Below, one piece after another: positions 1 through 6,029 of a DNA stretch of 6,753 bases; within the stretch, counting starts at the first letter, position 1; each line of letters opens with the position of its first letter. The notes under the pieces were generated by a model. The model did not search any database, was not told the origin of the DNA, and saw only the letters and a list, made by a program, of their open reading frames with translations. A program made the translations under genes and the position numbers. This stretch comes from Flammeovirgaceae bacterium (lineage in GTDB: Bacteria > Bacteroidota > Bacteroidia > Cytophagales > Cyclobacteriaceae). The DNA is taken from NCBI GenBank assembly GCA_003229495.1, contig QIEB01000347.1, positions 1-6,753 on the forward strand, written 5' to 3'.

Positions 1-1
1 G

Positions 2-223
2 GTGGACCTGGATGTGTTCGAAAAAATGGTTCTCCCTGATTATACAAAACCCCATGCCGTTTACTTTCCTGAATCAGTTAACTTTCGGTTAAAAGAAAAA
101 TCCAAAGCTATCGATGCGGCCATTCACCTTCCGAATATTAACGATGGCTTTAGTGGAAAAGCACCAGATCTTGGGGCCTTGGAATATGGAGCAGCCGATC
201 AGATCTACGGACCACGAAATTAA
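2..223 (+). CDS. C-terminal end of a secreted right-handed beta-helix-type protein (5' partial)
   Basis: The reading frame is open at the left window edge, so this is the last ~73 codons of a longer gene; the GTG at position 2 is not a credible start. The recognisable part is the tail: a stretch like 'KAIDAAIHLPNINDGFSGKA' followed by 'APDLGALEYG' and then 'YGPR'. From family knowledge, this 'A.D.G..LP.INDGF.G.APDLGA.E.G' closing motif is typical of parallel beta-helix (pectin-lyase-like) secreted proteins of Bacteroidota and Planctomycetes, several of which are polysaccharide lyases or polysaccharide-binding proteins. The catalytic part lies outside the window, so no substrate can be named. 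It ends at a TAA followed at once by a second in-frame TAA, and it converges on the minus-strand genes. Beta-helix type is fairly likely; the enzymatic role is unknown. Confidence 0.6.
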   Translation: MDLDVFEKMVLPDYTKPHAVYFPESVNFRLKEKSKAIDAAIHLPNINDGFSGKAPDLGALEYGAADQIYGPRN

Positions 224-253
224 TAATCCGGTATCCTGAGGTCCGTATTCTTT

Positions 254-266
254 GTCAGGTCCTGAC
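254..266. repeat. Short perfect inverted repeat (GTCAGGTCCTGAC)
   Basis: The 13-base sequence is a perfect inverted repeat around a central T. As RNA it could form a 5-bp stem (GTCAG/CTGAC) with a 3-nt loop. It lies about 30 bp past the stop of the plus-strand gene, so it could be part of a terminator or an mRNA 3' end. There is no T-run after it on either strand, so a terminator role is weakly supported. The pentamers CCTGA and GGTCC recur at 236-244, giving the area a slightly repetitive look. Confidence 0.25.
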
Positions 267-279
267 GTTAATCAAAATA

Positions 280-345
280 CTATTCCTTCACTTCTTCCAA
301 TTCTACTACCGCACCTCCCAGGTGAACATCCATAAATAGTGGCAT
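280..345 (-). pseudogene. Possible N-terminal remnant of a DUF4242-like protein
   Basis: This is a 21-codon minus-strand ORF from ATG (343-345) to TAG (280-282). It begins MPLFMDVH and ends ELEEVKE. From memory of the family, small DUF4242 proteins (about 80-90 residues, SCO4226-like ferredoxin-type fold) commonly begin 'MPLFMD.H' and continue with an acidic '.EDV..AH..D' segment. This ORF stops exactly where 'AH' would be expected. The next in-frame codons meet another stop soon, and no frame downstream shows the rest of the family (the usual 'Q.KYGV..' segment). An in-frame TAA lies a few codons upstream of the ATG, so it is not the tail of a longer gene. It could be a truncated relic left by a rearrangement, a real micro-ORF, or chance. 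The resemblance is judged by eye only. Confidence 0.3.
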
Positions 346-443
346 GTACGGGATATTTTATTTTAATGCAAATTTATAAGGTAGGATCATAACTAAACCA
401 AACCGGTCAATCCTGAAATTGTTAATCAAACTAATCTATTGTT

Positions 444-487
444 CCCTTGTCCCCTAACACCCTATCTCCATAAGACCCTAAACCCTA
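444..487 (-). other. G-tract cluster / TTAGGG-like repeats at the 3' end of the DUF1501 gene
   Basis: On the minus strand, five runs of three or more G occur within 42 bases (485-483, 478-476, 462-460, 454-451, 446-444). Four of them sit in a TAGGG context (CCCTA on the plus strand at 452, 460, 476 and 483). The DUF1501 stop codon TAG is the start of the first one. The spacers are 4, 13, 5 and 4 bases, so a G-quadruplex with one long loop is conceivable in the transcript or non-template strand. The telomere-like look is presumably coincidental in a bacterium. A role in transcript ending or stability is only a guess. Confidence 0.3.
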
Positions 488-1948
488 AGCCAATATCCCC
501 TTCACCAAATTCCCATGCACGTCGGTAAGCCTGAAATCCCGTCCTTGAAATGGGTAAGTTAACTTTAAGTGATCCAGACCCAGAGTATGCAGAATAGTAG
601 CTTGCAGGTCGTGTATATGGACCCTGTCCTTTATACCATAATAGCCAATTTCATCGGTTTCGCCATAACTGATACCTGGTTTGATTCCTCCTCCTGCCAT
701 CCACATGGTAAACGCCTCAGTATGGTGATCACGTCCTAAATAAGGGTTATCTACACCACTTCGATTCTCCATCATAGGTGTACGACCAAATTCCCCGCCC
801 CAAACTATCAGGGTGTCATCCAGCAATCCCCTCTGTTTCAGGTCTGTCAAAAGAGCCGTCATGGCGCCGTCTACCTCCTTACATCTTTGTTTGAAACCGA
901 TGTTTAGTGCTTCAGCAGCACCCGCACCATGTGAGTCCCAACCCCAATGGAACAATTGAATAAACCGTACACCTCTTTCTGCCAATCTCCTTGCCAGCAC
1001 GCAATTGTTGGCAAATGATGTTTTACCTGGCTCGGTGCCATACATTTTATGGATATATTTTGGCTCCTTACTGATATCCATAGCATCGGGTACAGACATC
1101 TGCATCTTAAAGGCCATTTCATATTGAGATATACGGGTCAGTATCTCAGGGTCCTGAAACTCCTGATATTGCTTTTGGTTGATTTTATTAATGGCCTCAA
1201 TAGATTGCTTTCTAAGGTTACGGCTTACCCCTTTTGGGTTATTCACATAAAGTACTGGTTCACCATGGGAACGGCACTGAACACCCTGATAAACGGTAGG
1301 CAAAAAGCCACTTCCCCAGACACTTTTTCCCGCACTTGGGGTGCCGCCTCCTGATACGAATACCACAAACCCTGGCAGGTCCTCGTTTTCAGACCCTAAA
1401 CCGTAAGTAACCCAAGACCCCATACTTGGCCTTCCTAATCTGGGGCTGCCGGAATATAGCAACAATTGGGCCGGAGCATGGTTGAATTGGTCGGTATGTA
1501 CGGCTTTTAAAAAGCAAACTTCATCTACCATACTTGAAAACTTTGGTAACCTATCGGATACCCAGGCCCTGGATTGGCCATGTTGTGAAAATTTTGCCTG
1601 AGGCCCCAGCATTTTTGGAGTTCCATTAATAAAAGCGAAACGCTTTCCCTCTAATAATGAGGGTGGACAAAGTTGCTGGTTTAATCGCTCAAGCTCTGGC
1701 TTATAATCAAACAACTCCAATTGAGAAGGTGAACCGGCCATATGTAGATAGATCACTCGTTTGGCCTTGGGAGCAAAATGGGGCAGGCCCAACTGGTTAG
1801 TACTGCCGTCCGGGGTAGCTGCAAAACTGTTTAGTCCGGTCAATGAGTTCAACGCCACTGCTCCCAGGCCCATGGAACAGGCTTTAAGAAAATGCCGGCG
1901 GGTTGAATACTCCGCCTGTGCCAGTCTCGCTTCTTCCAGGATGCTCAT
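485..1948 (-). CDS. DUF1501 family protein, Tat-exported (alkaline phosphatase/sulfatase-like fold)
   Basis: This 487-residue protein has a twin-arginine signal: 'STRRHFLK' at residues 15-22, a hydrophobic stretch at about 24-37, and a likely cleavage near 'SFAA' (41-44). It should therefore be exported folded, perhaps with metal bound. The rest is a full-length DUF1501 domain: 'HMAGSPSQLELFDYKP' (69-84), 'WGWDSHG' (335-341), 'WGGEFGRTP' (383-391), 'GRDHHTEAFTMWMAGGG' (405-421) and a terminal 'FQGRDF' (467-472). DUF1501 belongs to the alkaline phosphatase/sulfatase-like superfamily. D338, H340, E386, D407 and H408/H409 are plausible metal ligands (inference). No biochemical activity is firmly established for the family. 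The start is 7 bp after the stop of the PSD1 cytochrome gene, so the two are almost certainly co-transcribed, as in many Planctomycetes and Bacteroidota. No Shine-Dalgarno sequence is visible. The family call is strong; the function is unknown. Confidence 0.93.
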   Translation of the reverse strand: MSILEEARLAQAEYSTRRHFLKACSMGLGAVALNSLTGLNSFAATPDGSTNQLGLPHFAPKAKRVIYLHMAGSPSQLELFDYKPELERLNQQLCPPSLLEGKRFAFINGTPKMLGPQAKFSQHGQSRAWVSDRLPKFSSMVDEVCFLKAVHTDQFNHAPAQLLLYSGSPRLGRPSMGSWVTYGLGSENEDLPGFVVFVSGGGTPSAGKSVWGSGFLPTVYQGVQCRSHGEPVLYVNNPKGVSRNLRKQSIEAINKINQKQYQEFQDPEILTRISQYEMAFKMQMSVPDAMDISKEPKYIHKMYGTEPGKTSFANNCVLARRLAERGVRFIQLFHWGWDSHGAGAAEALNIGFKQRCKEVDGAMTALLTDLKQRGLLDDTLIVWGGEFGRTPMMENRSGVDNPYLGRDHHTEAFTMWMAGGGIKPGISYGETDEIGYYGIKDRVHIHDLQATILHTLGLDHLKLTYPFQGRDFRLTDVHGNLVKGILA

Positions 1949-1955
1949 AAATCGA

Positions 1956-4739
1956 TTATTCTTTGGTTACAAATTCGTCCAGGTTCATAATGGCGTTAGC
2001 CACCACCGACATAGCGTCCATTTGATTACTTTGGTATTCCCCTGAAGACACTAATTCGCCTTTCATTTCCCTGTTTGCATTATGGTAAAGGTCCGCTAAT
2101 ATCTCTACTGTTTCTTGGTCTGGTTCTTTGCTTAGAGCAATTTTATAACCGGCCCGAATAGCTTGTTTGGTATCGTTAGGTGCAGCCTCTATCATGCGCC
2201 CGGCTAAGGCAATGGATGTTTCCAGATATACCGGGTCGTTCAAGGTAATAAGCGCCTGCAAAGGAGTATTGGTGCGAATTCTCCTGGATACACAAAACTC
2301 CCTACTGGGGCTATCAAAACTTATCATTGATGGATATGGGGTAGTCCGGCGCCAGAAAGTGTAGATTCCCCGGCGGTATTTGTCTTCCGGTTTGGTCTCC
2401 CATTTGTGATTGCTATAAACCACATTCCATATGCCGTCAGGTTGAGGAGGCATTACGCTTTTTCCGCCAACCTTCCGTTCAAGCAAACCACTCACCGTCA
2501 GTGATTGGTCTCTAATTTGTTCAGCTGACAATCTAAATCTCGGGCCCCTTGATAACAATCTGTTGTAGGGGTCTTTTTCTAACTTTTCAGCAGTCATTTT
2601 CGAAGATTGACGGTAAGTGGCAGACATCACTATCTCCTTTAGAATATTTTTAACGCTCCAGTTATGGGTATCCAATGCCTGCCTGGCCAGATAGTCCAGT
2701 AATTCAGGATGAGAAGGTGGTGAACCTTGGGTTCCAAAGTCCTCAGCAGTCTCAACAATGCCAATGCCAAACAACTGTTCCCATAACCGGTTTACCAGAA
2801 CTCTGCCAGTCAAGGGGTTTTGATCACTGACCATCCATAAGGCCAAACCAAGGCGATCAGGTGTGAGATCATTAGAAAATTCCGGAAGTGAAGAAGGTAC
2901 GCCCATTTGAACTTCTTCTCCAAGTACCAGATAATTGCCTCTTTCTAAAACATTTGTAGTTCGTTGGAAGACATTGCGCTCCCTCATAATAGGGGTGTGA
3001 TCAGCTTTTTTTCTTAAATCCATCAATTTGTTTTGCAGACTAATCAATTTCTGATCAGCAAATCTCTGGTTTTTATATTCAAGCTGAATCTTATTGAGCA
3101 TTGCAATACCTTCAGGTGCCTTGCCTGAGGTATTTACCATTTGGAAAATCAGGTTATGATGCCCGGATACAACTTGTTCATATTTCCAGGTTTTTGATTG
3201 GAATCTATTTTTCCCCTCAAATTCCGCACCGCGAAGGCCTCCTGTGAAGGGTAATTCCATTGCCAATAGTTGCTGACCCTTTAAGGAATCGATAAATACC
3301 AGGATATTTACATCTTTGCCCCCTGTAGAAAATTCGAGAGTGATGCCCTCAAAGTCTGTAAAATCAATGTTTGAATACAGAAAATAATACTCTTTATCTT
3401 TTTGGGTATTTACATTATTGCTCCAGTTTGACAAAAGGCCATCTCCATAAATTATAACATTATTAAATTCATCTACCTGTGAGGGGAGCAGGGTGGGGAA
3501 AATTGCTTCTTTAATCTTTTCTTCCACAAAGCCCTTACTACCTGACCCTGCCTGGGCTTTTAGTAGCTTAACCCTGTCCACCAATTCCAGAATTTCCTCT
3601 TCATCCTCCTTAGAAAATTGTTTATACACCGGTAGCTCCAGGCTTAGGTCGCTGTCCTGACTACCGTTGAAAAAAGCAAATGCCTGATAGTACTCTTTTT
3701 GTCTAATAGGATCGTAGGGATGATCATGACATTGAACGCAACCGATAGTAAGGGACTGCCATACCTCAAAAGTTGTATTTACACGATCGATTACCGCTGC
3801 TATCCGAAACTCTTCGTCCTCTGTACCGCCTTCTGTATTGGTCATGGTGTTTCTATTAAAGGCGGTAGCTATTAACTGTTGAGGAGTGGGAGCATCCAGC
3901 AGATCACCCGCCAGTTGTTCAATAGTAAACTGATCAAAAGGCATGTCCTGGTTGAAAGCATTAATTACCCAATCGCGGTATCTCCATATGGTACGTGGTG
4001 GATCTTTTTCATAACCTTTAGAGTCAGCATATCGCGCCAGATCCAACCACAATGCTGCCCACTTTTCCCCATAATGCGGAGAATCCATTAAACGGTCTAC
4101 CAGGTGCTCATATGCATCCGAAGACTTGTCGTTCAAAAATTTATCTACCTCTTGGGGGTTTGGTGGCAGCCCAATCAAATCCAGGCTCAAACGCCTAACT
4201 AGTGTCTCTCGATCTGCTTCGGGTTGAGGATTTAGACCTTCCCGCTCAAGCCTCTCTAGAATGAATGCATCGATATTATTTATTGCCCAATTCGACAAAT
4301 CATCGGGGACCTCCTGAACCTCAGGAACCTGAAAAGACCAATGCGCCTCCCAAATTGCCCCTTCATCAATCCATTTGCCAATAATTTCAATTTGTTCTGC
4401 TGACAGTGCGTCAGCCTCTTGGGGCATGCGGTATTCAGGATCAGCGTGGCTAATCCGCTTATAAAGTTCACTTTTATTTCTCTTACCTGGCACAATGGCC
4501 GGTTTACCCGATTCTGTGGGTAGATAGACGTCTTCCTCAAATAACAGGCTAAACTCACCTAGCTGTTTAATCCCACCGTGACAGGTCAGGCAGTTTTCGT
4601 TGAGGATTGGCCGTATGTCTTTATTATAGCTAATCTTCTCGGTATCGGTCCCGCAGGAATAAATTAATAAAAGTAATATAACCCCTGAAATCAACGACAG
4701 GTAGTTTCGAGAAGGGAGAAGGTTTATTAAAAAAGGCAT
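1956..4739 (-). CDS. PSCyt1-PSCyt2-PSD1 (DUF1549/DUF1553) c-type cytochrome lipoprotein with a CBM6-like insert
   Basis: This is a 927-residue envelope protein. Residues 13-28 are hydrophobic and end in 'LIYSC', a relaxed Bacteroidota lipobox with C29 as the likely lipidated cysteine. PSCyt1 (about 40-130) carries the heme motif CLTCH (50-54) and a candidate distal ligand M105 in 'YRMPQ'. PSCyt2/DUF1549 (about 150-355) has 'RRLSLDLIGLPPNP' (182-195), 'LARYADSKGYEKD' (234-246), 'TEGGTEDEEFR' (302-312) and a second CxxCH at 334-338 ('GCVQCHDHPYDP'). Residues about 433-556 form a beta-rich insert resembling a CBM6-type module. PSD1/DUF1553 (about 590-925) has 'NPLTGRVLVNRLWEQLFG' (641-658), 'SPPSHPELLDY' (673-683) and 'SRRIRTNTPLQALITLNDP' (818-836). 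The C-terminus 'NAIMNLDEF' is complete. Members occur beside DUF1501 genes, as here. A redox role on carbohydrates has been suspected, but no reaction is established. Domain calls are strong; the lipoprotein call is good; the CBM call is tentative. Confidence 0.93.
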   Translation of the reverse strand: MPFLINLLPSRNYLSLISGVILLLLIYSCGTDTEKISYNKDIRPILNENCLTCHGGIKQLGEFSLLFEEDVYLPTESGKPAIVPGKRNKSELYKRISHADPEYRMPQEADALSAEQIEIIGKWIDEGAIWEAHWSFQVPEVQEVPDDLSNWAINNIDAFILERLEREGLNPQPEADRETLVRRLSLDLIGLPPNPQEVDKFLNDKSSDAYEHLVDRLMDSPHYGEKWAALWLDLARYADSKGYEKDPPRTIWRYRDWVINAFNQDMPFDQFTIEQLAGDLLDAPTPQQLIATAFNRNTMTNTEGGTEDEEFRIAAVIDRVNTTFEVWQSLTIGCVQCHDHPYDPIRQKEYYQAFAFFNGSQDSDLSLELPVYKQFSKEDEEEILELVDRVKLLKAQAGSGSKGFVEEKIKEAIFPTLLPSQVDEFNNVIIYGDGLLSNWSNNVNTQKDKEYYFLYSNIDFTDFEGITLEFSTGGKDVNILVFIDSLKGQQLLAMELPFTGGLRGAEFEGKNRFQSKTWKYEQVVSGHHNLIFQMVNTSGKAPEGIAMLNKIQLEYKNQRFADQKLISLQNKLMDLRKKADHTPIMRERNVFQRTTNVLERGNYLVLGEEVQMGVPSSLPEFSNDLTPDRLGLALWMVSDQNPLTGRVLVNRLWEQLFGIGIVETAEDFGTQGSPPSHPELLDYLARQALDTHNWSVKNILKEIVMSATYRQSSKMTAEKLEKDPYNRLLSRGPRFRLSAEQIRDQSLTVSGLLERKVGGKSVMPPQPDGIWNVVYSNHKWETKPEDKYRRGIYTFWRRTTPYPSMISFDSPSREFCVSRRIRTNTPLQALITLNDPVYLETSIALAGRMIEAAPNDTKQAIRAGYKIALSKEPDQETVEILADLYHNANREMKGELVSSGEYQSNQMDAMSVVANAIMNLDEFVTKE

Positions 4740-4784
4740 GAGCTAACCCAAAGGTTGGATTTTGTATTTTTGGAATTTGGAGTT

Positions 4785-5300
4785 TTAAAGTTTGACTGGG
4801 TCAAACTTTTTAAATGCTTTCTTCATCCCCTGATCAATTCGTTTTTGCATCTTGGTGTTGCTTTTAAGAATCACCGCACTGGCAGAACCTTCCCAAACCC
4901 GTTCGTTTTTGGCAGCGTCTACAAGATCGATATTCACGGTGCCTTCGTTGTAAGTTCCTATCGGTACCTCTTGCACTTGCCAGGCATAATTCCTTTGACC
5001 CAAATATTGCATCTCCCTGACACTAGTTTCCCGGGTCTGGACCTCTTCTTTGACAACCACTCCAATGTTGACCAATAAATCAGGGTTATCTGAGAGGGTA
5101 AGACCTTTGGCCTCTAGTTCTCTTTGAATGGCAGCTTTCAGGTAGTCTACATTTTCAGGTCTTCTTTCAACATCCACCAGTACCTGTACGTCAAACTCCA
5201 TGAAATCGAAGGTTTGATAGTCTGATTGGGCCGAAACTGATGCTTGGGTTATCATCAACAACATCAGCATGACACTGGTAACTACTATATTCTTAAACAT
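4785..5300 (-). CDS. Secreted DUF4136 domain protein (second copy)
   Basis: This is a 171-residue protein with a Sec signal peptide (hydrophobic about 5-20, likely cut after 'SVSA' at 24). The mature part starts 'YQTFDFMEFDV', the 'Y.TF.F' opening typical of DUF4136. It continues with a helix 'DYLKAAIQRELEAKGL' (52-67), 'NPDLLVNIGVVVKEEVQT' (72-89), 'GQRNYAWQV' (101-109), 'GTVNIDLVD' (120-128), 'VWEGSAS' (135-141) and a basic tail 'KKAFKKFD' (160-167). The order (self-assembled strands, then a beta-strand carrying D and a W-containing strand) fits DUF4136, whose molecular role is not known. Many DUF4136 proteins are lipoproteins, but this one has no cysteine at all, so it should be soluble in the periplasm or secreted. 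By eye it is about 55% identical to the protein encoded just upstream, indicating tandem duplication. The ATG is preceded by a run of A and no Shine-Dalgarno sequence. Confidence 0.87.
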   Translation of the reverse strand: MFKNIVVTSVMLMLLMITQASVSAQSDYQTFDFMEFDVQVLVDVERRPENVDYLKAAIQRELEAKGLTLSDNPDLLVNIGVVVKEEVQTRETSVREMQYLGQRNYAWQVQEVPIGTYNEGTVNIDLVDAAKNERVWEGSASAVILKSNTKMQKRIDQGMKKAFKKFDPVKL

Positions 5301-5339
5301 TTTTTTGTTGGTTTCAGGTGAATAAATAAAAATTGTCCG

Positions 5340-5870
5340 TCAAGAACCCAGCTTGTTCACGTCAAATTTCTTAAAGATCCGTGCGACACCTTTATCTATA
5401 CGCTTACGAACATTCTTCTGCTTCTGAAGTACATTACTTGACGATTCCTCCCACACTGCGGTATTGGCTTTAGTGTTAACCATTTCAATCGAAATAGTAC
5501 CCACCTTATAAACGCCAACTACGACTTCCTCAACTTCCCATTGGTAATTCCTCTGACCCATGTACCGCATATCGTTATAGTCAGTCTCCCTGGTTTGTAC
5601 TTCTTCCTCTATCACTACCCCAATATTTACTGCCAAGTCAGGATTTTCGCTCTGCTGCAGTCCCTGAGCTTCCAACTCTTTGGCAATAGCAGATTTTAGA
5701 TAATCAATGTTCTCCGGGTTGGTCTTATATGCAGTTAATAGCTTTACATCAAAATCAAGAAAATTAAAGGTTTGGTACCTGGAATTATTTTGCGCCTGAG
5801 CAGACCCGTTGATCATAGCCATATGGCCAAGAAGCAGCAAGGCAGGTAACAATCGAGTATTATTTTTCAT
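5340..5870 (-). CDS. Secreted DUF4136 domain protein (first copy)
   Basis: This is a 176-residue protein with a Sec signal peptide (hydrophobic about 7-22, likely cut after 'SAQA' at 26). The mature chain opens 'YQTFNFLDFDV' (32-42) and shares with its neighbour 'DYLKSAIAKELEAQGL' (56-71), 'NPDLAVNIGVVIEEEVQTRE' (77-96), 'GQRNYQWEVEEV' (105-116), 'GTISIEMV' (124-131), 'VWEESSS' (139-145) and 'FKKFDVNKL' (166-174). The two copies align with a single one-residue gap near the C-terminus, the signature of a simple gene duplication. It contains no cysteine, so unlike many DUF4136 proteins it is not a lipoprotein. It is the first gene of the proposed operon and is followed after 39 bp by the second copy. 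The family is reliable; the function is unknown. A structural or binding role in the envelope is possible. Confidence 0.87.
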   Translation of the reverse strand: MKNNTRLLPALLLLGHMAMINGSAQAQNNSRYQTFNFLDFDVKLLTAYKTNPENIDYLKSAIAKELEAQGLQQSENPDLAVNIGVVIEEEVQTRETDYNDMRYMGQRNYQWEVEEVVVGVYKVGTISIEMVNTKANTAVWEESSSNVLQKQKNVRKRIDKGVARIFKKFDVNKLGS

Positions 5871-6029
5871 GGTTGCGAAAATTCAGGAAAACAATATAAT
5901 AAGATTTTTTCAATCAGACTGGTTCTCATTCTTACTTCTTTGATCCGTCAGGCACCTGCTCCGTTCCCCTCACTTTGATCAACATACTCCCTGGCCTCTT
6001 TGATTTCGGGCCTTCACCATTTGGTATGA
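5871..6029 (-). promoter_or_regulatory. Intergenic region likely holding the operon promoter
   Basis: This 159-bp gap separates the CE15 esterase stop from the first DUF4136 start and is the most likely place for a promoter of the four-gene block. The part nearest the start (about 5889-5912) is AT-rich. On the minus strand, TATATTGT (5898-5891) only partly matches the Bacteroidota -7 consensus TAnnTTTG. A TTG at 5913-5911 lies too close to serve as the -33 element, so no exact promoter is assigned. The octamer GATCAAAG occurs twice (5945-5938 and 5980-5973) with a near copy AATCAAAG (6005-5998); significance unclear. No terminator hairpin with a T-run is visible for the esterase, so read-through is possible. 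Confidence 0.25.

Larger units (their letters stand above)
224..484. other. Convergent intergenic spacer
   Basis: This 261-bp spacer separates the plus-strand beta-helix gene end from the 3' end of the DUF1501 gene. No full-length gene is present. It contains a short perfect inverted repeat (254-266), a 21-codon minus-strand ORF that looks protein-like (280-345), an AT-rich middle (about 351-380), and a set of minus-strand G-tracts next to the DUF1501 stop (444-485). I see no classic intrinsic terminator (GC-rich stem plus T-run) for either strand, although one would be expected between convergent genes. Confidence 0.6.
485..5870 (-). other. Probable four-gene operon: DUF4136, DUF4136, PSD1 cytochrome, DUF1501
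   Basis: Four complete genes run in the same direction with gaps of 39, 45 and 7 bp. No terminator-like structure is visible between them. All four products carry export signals (two Sec type I, one lipoprotein, one Tat). The next gene upstream is 159 bp away, which is the only gap large enough for a dedicated promoter. Co-transcription is inferred from spacing and orientation only. Confidence 0.6.

Noticed and set aside
383..414. AGGAT...ATCCT inverted repeat in the left spacer
   Set aside because: A 5-bp stem with a 22-base loop and no T-run does not make a convincing terminator.
1049..1354. Plus-strand open frame of about 100 codons
   Set aside because: It is antisense to the strongly conserved DUF1501 gene, and its translation shows no family features.
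4280..4558. Minus-strand open frame of 92 codons inside the PSD1 gene
   Set aside because: It is a shifted frame of the PSCyt1/PSCyt2 region and has no recognisable domain.
4744..4757. Small inverted repeat AACC/GGTT just before the PSD1 start
   Set aside because: The stem is only 4 bp with a short loop; too weak to call a terminator or regulatory hairpin.
4755..5078. Plus-strand open frame of about 107 codons
   Set aside because: It is antisense to the second DUF4136 gene; the DUF4136 frame has the signal peptide and conserved blocks, this one does not.
5938..6005. Three copies of GATCAAAG/AATCAAAG on the minus strand
   Set aside because: Spacing is irregular (35 and 25 bp), the octamer is AT-rich and could recur by chance; no operator can be claimed.
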